Assembly (NCBI GenBank): GCA_037178675.1
Contig: JAYMGJ010000213.1
Coordinates: 1-64,000, forward strand
From: Scleroderma bovista
Taxonomy: Eukaryota > Basidiomycota > Agaricomycetes > Boletales > Sclerodermataceae
DNA: 64,000 nt
Direction: 5' to 3'
This document shows positions 56,698 to 64,000 of the stretch, piece by piece; within the stretch, counting starts at the first letter, position 1; the number at the start of each line of letters is the position of its first letter. A program made the translations under genes and the position numbers. Under the pieces are notes generated by a model. That model worked only from the letters and a program-made list of their open reading frames with translations, was not told the DNA's origin and did no database searches.

Positions 56698-57819
56698 CTA
56701 TGGCCTTGTAGCGATAGAATTTTCTCTCTCTCTCCAAATAAAGGGCTTTGCAAAAGTGCAAAGAGATGTAGTGACATTGCTTCTGCGTGAGCCGGGTCCA
56801 GGAGGACATTGTATGACCCTTGTGACAAGATATCTATTGGTCGATCGAGGAGAGAGGGAAGTCAACAGCGTTTTGACGTTGTCGTTATTTGGAAGCGACA
56901 GGCAAAGTGGTTTGTACAATGTGATAGAAGCGTGCACGTCCGAGTCAGCCAAAACATAGTCGCTACTAGGTCCATGATTGGTACCACCCCTTGCAGATAC
57001 CTCATGCTTCCTTGGGGTAATGTTCTTCTGTAAAGGAAGAGACTTGGGTTCAGCAAGGATGTTTCCTTCGCAGCAGAAGTCCTTGCAGTCCGTAAAGCGA
57101 CCATAGTCCCCCAGCTGTTCCCATAAGACTCGAGCAAAGTAAGAAAAATATGTGTACTTACCTTTATACCTTTGGGTGCTTTTGAGAATTTCATGGAGAC
57201 CCCGTCGACATCTAGCTCACAGATATCCCATGCCTTCGTTGGATAATCGCGTATCATGAGAGCCCGCCAGTCACAGCTGGGATCATCTGCTTTCTATGAA
57301 CAGTAATGCCAATGCTGATATGTAAGTAATGCTCAGACACAGGGAAGATTCCACCCACATCAACATCGAAGCCTGTCCATTCACCTGATACATTACCAAG
57401 AGCAGGATCCCGAAATACCTCAAACTTAACACCATTCTTTCTTGAGCTCTTCCACATGACACAAGAAGTACGCAGGGTCAATTGACGGAGACGGGTTTGC
57501 ATAATGCAGACCCGGCCACAGCATCCAGCTCCAGAACGCACCTTATCCATGGATTGCGCATGCTCTGGTGCTCTGGCTAGCATTTTGGGGTATTCCACCT
57601 GGGCATATTTCATCAAGGAAGAGACCCACATGCCAGATTCATCAGAAACGACATGTATCCAGTCCTTGCCAAAACATTGTCCGAAGCCCACTGCAAAGCA
57701 ATGACCAGTTTGGTTATTAGAATAGACTTTGACGCAAAGAGAATCGGTGCTAGTCAAAGTGAACGTATTTCCTGTGAATTTCGCTGGGTATGCACCGTGG
57801 CAGGTGTATCGGGAGGCAA
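56698..57819 (-). pseudogene. HET6: 3' half of a family-A HET gene cut by the copia element
   Basis: Begins at the copia LTR (57819) in the middle of the first exon, at the position matching ITENGFTYRNTYPA of HET4, and continues in frame: FTLTSTDSLCVKVYSNNQ, FGQCFGKDWIHVVSDE, exon 2 (DDPSCDWRALMI) and exon 3 to a stop at 56698 with a changed C-terminus (FIWRERENSIATRP). Splice sites are preserved. The missing 5' half should lie beyond the 5' LTR, outside the window. Confidence 0.88.
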
Positions 57820-58389
57820 TGTCCACAATAGGAGAGAGTGGACACTACGCAGCGGGCTCTACACAAATGATATGAAGTCTTTAACTCACTTGGGTAGACG
57901 GTTCTAACTCGGAGTAATAACCGAAGGTGGTTTGAGAGTTTGTTGATAACAACAGAGGATAAAACAGGTGGGTAAAATCCTACTGTGCTACTAAAAGCAT
58001 AAGAGTATTTATACGTCTGAGCTGCGCACAGACCATGTAAAGTAGAGTGGCCATAAGAGTCCATAAATGGACAGGCAGATAAGTACCTTCCTAACATAGT
58101 ATCCTGTGGAAACTCATAGAAACTCGTAGAACACCACAGTGAGTCATAGGTAAGATAAGAGATAAGAAACGGTCTAGATTGACCTCATAGGAACGTTCTA
58201 GAAGGAACGTTATCTCTTCTTATCTTGATGATGTCATAGATAAGAGATATGACTCCGGTTAGTCGGTACTTTGATAACCGGTCATGTGACAGAAGTATCA
58301 CATGGAAGTTGACGAGTCCAGACACATCACGTGTCAAGGCTCTAGAGAAGTCACGTGCTGTTGATGACTAAGCACTTACTTTCTCAACA
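57820..58389 (-). repeat. 3' LTR of the copia element
   Basis: Starts TGTTGAGAAAG directly after the polypurine tract and most likely ends ...TGTGGACA at 57820, 570 bp, where homology with the HET family begins. U3 has two TCACGTG sites (58329, 58352 region), several GATAAG words, and a heat-shock element GAACGTTCTAGAA (58191-58203). TATA box TATAAATA at 58013-58006. A shorter end at TCAACA near 57942 was considered and set aside. Confidence 0.8.
58191..58203. promoter_or_regulatory. Heat-shock element in the LTR U3
   Basis: GAACGTTCTAGAA is a perfect nGAAnnTTCnnGAA trimer, the binding site of trimeric Hsf1, about 180 bp upstream of the LTR TATA box. A further AAC/GTT unit follows. Confidence 0.6.
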
Positions 58390-61300
58390 CTCCCCCAGAC
58401 TTGAGACGTGTCAAGTCGGTAACAAGAAAACTCTTAAAACCCTGGAACTTGACTTTGCCAAGGGCTTTAGTAAAGACATCTGCTAACTGTTTATCAGTAG
58501 AGATATGTCGTAATTGAATGACCTTTCTTTCTTGAACGCATTCACGAATAAAATGATGACGAATATCGATATGTTTCGTTCGTCTCTCTTGCGCGGGGTT
58601 TTGCGCTAAGAATATGGAGCCCATATTGTCCTCGTAGAGAACGACAGGTGGAATGTCAAAAGACAACTCCTCAAGTAAAGACTTGATCCAACATATCTGT
58701 TTCGCAGCGTCAGAAAGAGCCATGTACTCAGCTTCAGTCGCTGAAGTGGCAACGGTCTTCTGTTTCCGGCTAACCCAGGAAACTGGAGAGGTATTAAACA
58801 ACACGGTAAAACCAGTACAGGATTTCCGGTCATTTCTGTCAGATGCCCAATCGGCATCGACATACCCTTCAACTCGCAACGAGTGATCTCTTTTAAACTC
58901 AATGCCACATTCTCTATTCGCTCGAAGATAGCGAAAGATATACTTGGCATGATTAAGATGATCCTCTGTTGGACTCGCAGAGAACTGAGACATTTTGATG
59001 ACAGCAAACGCAATGTCAGGTCTCGTTCCGAGCATAAGATAGAGAAGAGATCCTATCACAGACTGATATTGTGAGCGTAATTTGGGAGTAGACTCCCCCA
59101 TACTCGCTACTGGATCATACTTCTCTGGAAGTGGGGTATTTGCAGGATTACAATCTTGCATATCGAAGCGTTTGAGAATCTTGTCCAGATACTCCACCTG
59201 ATCAACGATTAAAGAACCTGTCGATGGGTTTCGCTGGATTTTCATCCCAAGATACTCCTTTGCAGCCCCAAGGTCGCGGCATTCCCAGACCTTCATAAAC
59301 TTCTCTTTCATCATCCCAAGATATTTCTGGTCAGAGCCAGTAAAGAGAACATCATCAACGTAGATGATCAGGATGAGAAGAACTTTGACCTTTTTGTTCC
59401 CAGTTACTCCATGGTGAACATAAATCCCTGCATCAGAAACGACGCGGGTGAAGCCTAATCGTTGAAGGGACTTGTGAAGCTCGATATTCCACACTAAAGC
59501 GGCTTGCTTCAAACCATAAAGAGCTTTCAAGAGACGGTAAACTTTCTTCTCATCTCTTCCCTTCTTGATAAAGCCTTCTGGCTGATCCATATAGATCTCC
59601 TCTTCGAGGTTACCATATAGGAAGGCAGTTTTAACGTCCAAAGCTTGAAGACTCCAAGCGTTCTGCGCAGCCAGGGCAAGAATAATTCGAACAGACTCGA
59701 ATCTTGCAACGGGTGAAAATACATCTTCGTAATCCACTCCGTATTCCTGTGAAAAACCTTTTGCCACTAGACGTGCACGTTTGCGACCGTCAGATTTTAC
59801 GGCAAAAACCCAGCGACACTTAACTGGTTTACGATTCGGAGGAAGATTGGTTAGCGACCAGACTTGGCGCTTCCAAAGTGCGTCAATTTCGTCTTGACAA
59901 GCACTATCCCAAGCCTTCTTTTCATCGGCTGGTAATCTCAAAATATCCCTATACTGTACTGGAATCCGTGGAGTGGGGGTTTCAGCTTTTGACATCAGAA
60001 AGTTCAAGAAATCTGAACCGAACTCATGATGTAAGCGATGTAAATCCACAAGGTCATGACTCTCTCCTTGAGTCCCAAATCCTAAGGTCATTTGATCCTC
60101 CTGCACTTTATTACTCTCTGCTTCGGCGAGTTTCTCAGCCTCTACAGGATGTGCATTCTCACCATAGACATTATCAGGTCTTGTCGGTACGACTCTGACT
60201 CGACCAGATCGTCTAGGGACGGATGGATCAGGATATGGTTTGAACCTTTCTCTCTCCATAGTCGGTTTAGGGGTAGAAACAGTACCCTTTACCGCTGGTG
60301 GAATCCTAGTAGGGTGAGCACTACTTCCAGAAGGTATAACTGGTGGCTCATCATTATCCTGCGCACTCGTTTGTGGCGGATCGTATGTGGACGAGTAGGG
60401 AATATTTGATTCACTACTAATGATTGGAGGAGCGACCCCCAAGTCACTTTCGTGATCCTCTTCATCGTGGTTTTCACGGCTAACTTCATTTTGACGTGGT
60501 AATTCGATCCTTTTTACACATCGAGGAAAGATGGTTTCATCGAATATCGCATTCGCGGATACGACGATTCTTCCTTCATCCAGGAACCTATACGCCTTCG
60601 ATCCAGATTCGTAACCTAGAAATATCATAGGACGAGATTTTGGTTCGAGTTTATTGCGTTGGTCCTTTTTGATGAATACATAAGCAAGGCAACCAAAGAC
60701 ACGGAAGTAAGATACATCCGGTACTTTGCCTTTCCATAGCTCAACAGGAGTTTTCCAAAGGGATCTGCGAAAGGGTTGGCGATTGTAAACATGGACGGAA
60801 GTTTCCAGAGCATGTTGCCAAAGGTTTGATGGAAGGCAAGCAGAATGTCGCATAGCCTCTTCCTTTTCAACCATAGTCCGATTAAACCGTTCAGCACGAC
60901 CATTCTGCTGAGGAGTATCAGGCGAAGAAAACTGCTGCTCAATGCCCGACTGGCGCATGAAGGCAGAAAACTCATTCGTCCTAAATTCTCCCCCACGATC
61001 CGAACGCAAACGAAGGAGTCGCGTCCCGAGCGAATTCTCAGCCCAGACCTTGAACTCCTGAAAGACGCGGAAGGTGTCGGATTTCGCAGCAAGAGGATAA
61101 ACGCATGCGAAAGCAGAATAATCATCAACGAAAGTCACAACATAGCGACAACGATAATAGGACAAAACAGGAAACTCGCAGAGATCCGAATGGACAAGTT
61201 CCAGAGGTTTCGTGGCACGGGAGTATGAGATAGCGAAAGGTTTCTCAGCCATCTTCCCGGCGACACATCCAGAACAAGGAGCTAGGTCGGTAGGAATAGC

Positions 61301-63163
61301 AATAGCTTTAAAATTCCTAGATGCACTATGCAAATGTTTAACGGCATTCTTCGAAGGATGACCCATACGATGATGCCAAAGAAGATACTCATCTTTCTTC
61401 GAACTAATGATTTGTACCTTTTCATCTATGCACTGCAAAAGTACACGAACATAGTGAAGAGGCCCTATACTTGCTATCGGGTCCGACCGCAAATATAAGT
61501 CACCATTAGGTGCAAAAAGCCTTGTGCCAGAGGCAGTGGTGCTCAGGGAATAACCTTGACCCACGAGCTGCCCAGTAGAAATCAATCGACATGTAACAGA
61601 CGGACAATACTCAACGTCCGTTAGTCGAATGATCTTGCTGTGGTGAAGCATTAGAACGGTCCCGAGACCGAGCTTCTCCACAAATGTATCTTTTTCCGCA
61701 GTAGTCGAGAACTTCGAAACTCCATACGGCTTATAGGAAATAAAATCCTCGAAATGAGGAGTACAATGTCGCGATGCTCCTGAATCCAAAAGAATCAGAG
61801 TACTTCCATCTTTTTGTTTCCGTCCACAATCTAGACAGAGAGTGGAGGAGCATGAAGAATGACAAAGAATACACTCAGCGTCTCGATTTGTCAGGAACGA
61901 GGATGTTGGTATAGTTGGGCGGCGAGGTGGAAAACGGTTCCGTTTTGCGATATCAACAGCCATTTGAATGGCTTCGTCTGATTCGCTATGAGGTGCTCGA
62001 CGAAAGCTAAAATGTGGGTGTGAGGCATTGCACAAATCACAATCCACTTCTCCACTGTAAAAGTGGACTTCAGCAGGGAAACCAAGGAATGACCATCCAA
62101 CAACAAGTGCTCGTGGAATTCGAAAATTCCGTACGATCTCTGTGTGACCTTCAAAAGTACGATTTAAGAAGAACACGTCAGAACTCATTGAATCAAGGCG
62201 AATATTGCCATGTTCATCCATATAAGGGAGTTGTCCTCCATGATTCCAAAAACGATTACACAAGGAGCTTCCTGGACATAAAACGTCCTCGCGTCGCACT
62301 AGACGTACAAAGTCCTCATCCTCTATCTCTTCCCAATCATTCCGAGAAACCTCAGTTTCTGGATGGGAGAATAGGAGAGGGACGTCAGACTCTTGTGTTG
62401 GAATCCTAGGGACATGGATTAACGCACAGGTACGATCAAAATCATAGGTGGCCTCTTGTTCATAAGTTTCGATGACATCATCAAAACTTGAAGGCCCCAT
62501 TGATTCATCAGCCCACATCGCCCTCACGGCTTCCTCAGAAAAAGGAGCCATGGGTCTCTCCGCGTTATACTCATCCAACTGTGCATCGAGACTTTCGACA
62601 GTTGGAGAAACGGGAATCTCGGCAATACCCGAGGTGGCTGGTTGATCGACCATCATGGCTGTATAATCCTGAAACTCCTCATAGTCAGGTTGGTCATAAT
62701 ATTGGAGGGACTCATCAAAGACAACATGAGTTCCACCTCCTCCTCGGCCTTTCCCCCTTCCTCGTCCTCCTCTTTTTCCTCCACGACCACGATTAGGGAC
62801 CCCGCGATGATTGTTACTCGATCCTCCAGTTGGAGGAGATTGGACTTGAGGTTGGCAGCAAATCTGTTTGCCTCCTTGATCGTAGAAAATTCTCTGACGA
62901 CCAATGGGACAAAACTCAGCCGGAAAATGATTCCGACGACATCCCTGGAATACACAGCGCGGGTACTGGCTGCGCTGTCCATCGCGAACAGGTTGCTTGC
63001 CTTTTCCTCCTCGGTTGCTTCCCTGGTAAGAAGGACGAACAGCAGGTTTCACATTTGTGAGACGCGTTATAAGAGTGGCGTCTGAATACTCAGCAGCGAT
63101 AGAAGTTCGCTCTGATAGTCGATCTTGTAAAGAGATAGTCGACCTGCCACGACTCGCCTGCCT
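58376..63163 (-). CDS. copia Pol: zinc knuckle, protease, integrase, RT, RNase H
   Basis: Frame open for over 1590 codons after the TGA that ends gag; first Met at 63052 (1558 residues from there). By residues from that Met: Cys/His knuckle-like CVFQGC...H...C (~33-48) and Arg/Gly stretch; acidic linker; protease LLDSGAS (~420); pre-integrase HHRMGHPS (~560); integrase HSDLCEF, DDYSAF, DRGGEF, NGRAERFNRT (~620-720, D-D-E triad); RT WVFAVK, LDVKTAFLYG (~1143), YVDDVLF (~1232); RNase H DADWASD (~1400), TEAEYMAL, EDNMGS, KHIDIRHHF (~1494). No frameshift inside, so a young copy. The first Met lies well inside the gag C-terminus, so normal expression would need passage of the TGA or a sense codon there. 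Confidence 0.95.
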   Translation of the reverse strand, partial: RQASRGRSTISLQDRLSERTSIAAEYSDATLITRLTNVKPAVRPSYQGSNRGGKGKQPVRDGQRSQYPRCVFQGCRRNHFPAEFCPIGRQRIFYDQGGKQICCQPQVQSPPTGGSSNNHRGVPNRGRGGKRGGRGRGKGRGGGGTHVVFDESLQYYDQPDYEEFQDYTAMMVDQPATSGIAEIPVSPTVESLDAQLDEYNAERPMAPFSEEAVRAMWADESMGPSSFDDVIETYEQEATYDFDRTCALIHVPRIPTQESDVPLLFSHPETEVSRNDWEEIEDEDFVRLVRREDVLCPGSSLCNRFWNHGGQLPYMDEHGNIRLDSMSSDVFFLNRTFEGHTEIVRNFRIPRALVVGWSFLGFPAEVHFYSGEVDCDLCNASHPHFSFRRAPHSESDEAIQMAVDIAKRNRFPPRRPTIPTSSFLTNRDAECILCHSSCSSTLCLDCGRKQKDGSTLILLDSGASRHCTPHFEDFISYKPYGVSKFSTTAEKDTFVEKLGLGTVLMLHHSKIIRLTDVEYCPSVTCRLISTGQLVGQGYSLSTTASGTRLFAPNGDLYLRSDPIASIGPLHYVRVLLQCIDEKVQIISSKKDEYLLWHHRMGHPSKNAVKHLHSASRNFKAIAIPTDLAPCSGCVAGKMAEKPFAISYSRATKPLELVHSDLCEFPVLSYYRCRYVVTFVDDYSAFACVYPLAAKSDTFRVFQEFKVWAENSLGTRLLRLRSDRGGEFRTNEFSAFMRQSGIEQQFSSPDTPQQNGRAERFNRTMVEKEEAMRHSACLPSNLWQHALETSVHVYNRQPFRRSLWKTPVELWKGKVPDVSYFRVFGCLAYVFIKKDQRNKLEPKSRPMIFLGYESGSKAYRFLDEGRIVVSANAIFDETIFPRCVKRIELPRQNEVSRENHDEEDHESDLGVAPPIISSESNIPYSSTYDPPQTSAQDNDEPPVIPSGSSAHPTRIPPAVKGTVSTPKPTMERERFKPYPDPSVPRRSGRVRVVPTRPDNVYGENAHPVEAEKLAEAESNKVQEDQMTLGFGTQGESHDLVDLHRLHHEFGSDFLNFLMSKAETPTPRIPVQYRDILRLPADEKKAWDSACQDEIDALWKRQVWSLTNLPPNRKPVKCRWVFAVKSDGRKRARLVAKGFSQEYGVDYEDVFSPVARFESVRIILALAAQNAWSLQALDVKTAFLYGNLEEEIYMDQPEGFIKKGRDEKKVYRLLKALYGLKQAALVWNIELHKSLQRLGFTRVVSDAGIYVHHGVTGNKKVKVLLILIIYVDDVLFTGSDQKYLGMMKEKFMKVWECRDLGAAKEYLGMKIQRNPSTGSLIVDQVEYLDKILKRFDMQDCNPANTPLPEKYDPVASMGESTPKLRSQYQSVIGSLLYLMLGTRPDIAFAVIKMSQFSASPTEDHLNHAKYIFRYLRANRECGIEFKRDHSLRVEGYVDADWASDRNDRKSCTGFTVLFNTSPVSWVSRKQKTVATSATEAEYMALSDAAKQICWIKSLLEELSFDIPPVVLYEDNMGSIFLAQNPAQERRTKHIDIRHHFIRECVQERKVIQLRHISTDKQLADVFTKALGKVKFQGFKSFLVTDLTRLKSGGVLRK
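58390..58400 (-). other. Polypurine tract
   Basis: GTCTGGGGGAG on the minus strand, abutting the LTR start TGTTG. It is the primer site for plus-strand DNA synthesis. It lies within the last codons of pol, and the pol stop (58376) falls inside the LTR. Confidence 0.9.
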
Positions 63164-63721
63164 TCACATATACTCGCGATGAATCTGGGCAGTGACTGCG
63201 GCAACTGTGAAACCAGCGTCGTCGAGAGTAGAACATAGTGTAGATACTAAGTTCTCCCAATCGGAAGGTAAAGCCATAAGAATGGCCAAAGCGATAAGTC
63301 CGTCTGCGAGGGCATATCCCGCCGTAGAAAGGCGGGCAGCGCACTGAATGAGGTTATTGGCCTCATGGATGGGATTAGCGTTGGGTTTCATGCGATGCTG
63401 AAACAAAGAACGCAGCTCAACGAGCGCACCAACTCTCCCAGGAGTACCAAAAGCGGTTTTCAGTGCCGTCAACGTCGCTCTGGCGGTAGCACCTACATGA
63501 GACTGATAGGTTGCTCCGAGGCGGAGACGTATCATGCCTCGCATTTGACGATCAATTACGTCAAAAGCATCGCGTTCTGCTGCAGGGACTGTAGCTCTAT
63601 CAGTGGTCATGGGTCCATCGCATTTCATCGCCATCGCGAATGCCTCCAACTTGTCATACCACTCCTTGTAGTTTGTTCCATCGAAAATCGGGACATAGGT
63701 GGAGAGATCTTTGGTCGACAT
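63164..63721 (-). CDS. copia Gag (nucleocapsid-less part, ends at TGA)
   Basis: 185 residues, UBN2/gag-polypeptide-of-copia type: begins MSTKDLSTYVPIFDGTNYKEW, the 'L-x-G-x-N-Y-x-x-W' start of copia Gag, then a helical capsid region with LVELRSLFQHRM and a Leu-rich C-terminus. It ends at TGA (63166-63164). The same frame continues without interruption into the RNA-binding knuckle and Pol, so the knuckle that normally closes Gag lies after this stop. Confidence 0.92.
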   Translation of the reverse strand: MSTKDLSTYVPIFDGTNYKEWYDKLEAFAMAMKCDGPMTTDRATVPAAERDAFDVIDRQMRGMIRLRLGATYQSHVGATARATLTALKTAFGTPGRVGALVELRSLFQHRMKPNANPIHEANNLIQCAARLSTAGYALADGLIALAILMALPSDWENLVSTLCSTLDDAGFTVAAVTAQIHREYM

Positions 63722-64000
63722 TCTACAGCAAAGAGGAAAAGAAAAATAGGTCAGCGATCATGTTTTCTCCATTTGGAATAGAACCATAAGCATTTTGAGG
63801 ATTTGGATTTATCCAAGCCTGTGGGGATGGTGATCGAAATTGTCGTGATGTCGTCTGCCTACGATGTTTCCCGTTGTGAGTTCCCGGTGCTCTGCGCGGT
63901 GGCAAAAGTCCCATGAGACGTCTGTCTCTATCCCTAGCTCTTCTTTCAAATCTCCGCATACTCGTCCGATCTCGTCGATTTTCTTTTCGTTGACCCTCTT
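63722..64000 (-). other. copia leader with a consensus 3' splice site
   Basis: Two nucleotides upstream of the gag ATG there is CTGAC (63754-63750), a pyrimidine stretch and TGTAG (ending 63723), a complete branch point-polypyrimidine-AG set. A GTATGC donor candidate lies near 63963. An intron in the leader is possible. The 78-codon open frame here (63959-63723) has no recognised product. Confidence 0.4.

Larger units (their letters stand above)
57820..64000 (-). mobile_element. Ty1/copia retrotransposon (3' LTR to leader; 5' LTR off the edge)
   Basis: Order on the minus strand: leader, gag, protease, integrase, reverse transcriptase, RNase H, polypurine tract, 3' LTR, the copia (Pseudoviridae-type) order. 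Inserted in the first exon of HET6. gag and pol share one frame with a single TGA between. The 5' LTR, primer-binding site and target-site duplication are outside the window; the 5 bp next to the 3' LTR on the host side are GGCAA (plus strand). Confidence 0.95.

Noticed and set aside
57942..58389. Shorter LTR with TGTTGA/TCAACA ends
   Set aside because: Perfect 6-bp ends, but the ~120 bp left of it match neither HET sequence nor other repeats, whereas HET homology resumes right at 57819; also the TATA box would then be too near the end of the LTR.
1..64000. CRISPR arrays, bacterial operons, ribosome binding sites
   Set aside because: The window is eukaryotic; the direct repeats present have no unique spacers.

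Overview
The window is nuclear DNA of a filamentous basidiomycete, most likely an Agaricomycete. The signs are introns of about 45-60 nt with GT(A/G)NGT donors and CTNAC branch sites, a Plavaka-type (Tnp2) DNA transposon, a helitron remnant, a Ty1/copia element, and a large family of HET-domain and TPR-HET genes. Two conserved single-copy-type genes anchor it: a KRE6/SKN1-type GH16 beta-glucan synthesis gene and uroporphyrinogen-III synthase. Species cannot be named from the sequence alone.

Layout. 0.8-7.6 kb holds three multi-exon genes of unknown function (A on +, C and B on -), separated by minisatellites built on a TGCCGA core. 9.8-14.1 kb is a Tnp2/Plavaka transposase on the minus strand, with two in-frame TGA codons where Arg is expected and an 815-bp TA-flanked inverted-repeat element sitting exactly inside one of its introns. 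14.3-20.3 kb is a 3.3-kb tandem duplication: each unit has a decayed TPR remnant followed by an intact three-exon membrane-protein gene (D, E). 20.6-22.7 kb encodes a protein with an integrase-like H2C2 zinc-binding motif (F). 23.0-25.8 kb is KRE6/SKN1, for which I could close a 20-exon reading frame including exons of 5 and 11 nt. 26.1-27.1 kb is HEM4.

27.7 kb to the right edge is a HET-gene cluster grown by segmental duplication. Family A (HET plus a long C-terminal region, same three-exon structure in every copy) has intact copies at 27.7-30.1 and 44.2-46.7, a copy shortened by a nonsense codon at 47.9-50.2, a copy split by a helitron at 31.3-35.7, a chimeric fragment at 55.0-55.9 and a copy cut by the copia element at 56.7-57.8. 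Family B (TPR-HET) has one nearly complete but frame-broken copy at 38.8-42.7 and a 5'-truncated pseudogene at 53.8-55.0. Between them lie broken copies of HEM4 and of a kinase-like linker region, which show how the duplicated block was assembled.

The right end (57.8-64.0 kb) is a copia retrotransposon on the minus strand (3' LTR, pol, gag; the 5' LTR is outside the window). Its LTR carries a perfect heat-shock-element trimer. HET proteins of fungi are known for triggering cell death on non-self recognition, so the right half is best read as a fast-evolving recognition locus repeatedly hit by transposons. Four separate premature stops (two in the Tnp2 transposase, one between gag and pol, one in a HET gene) all look like CGA to TGA changes, the mark of C-to-T mutation at CpG.
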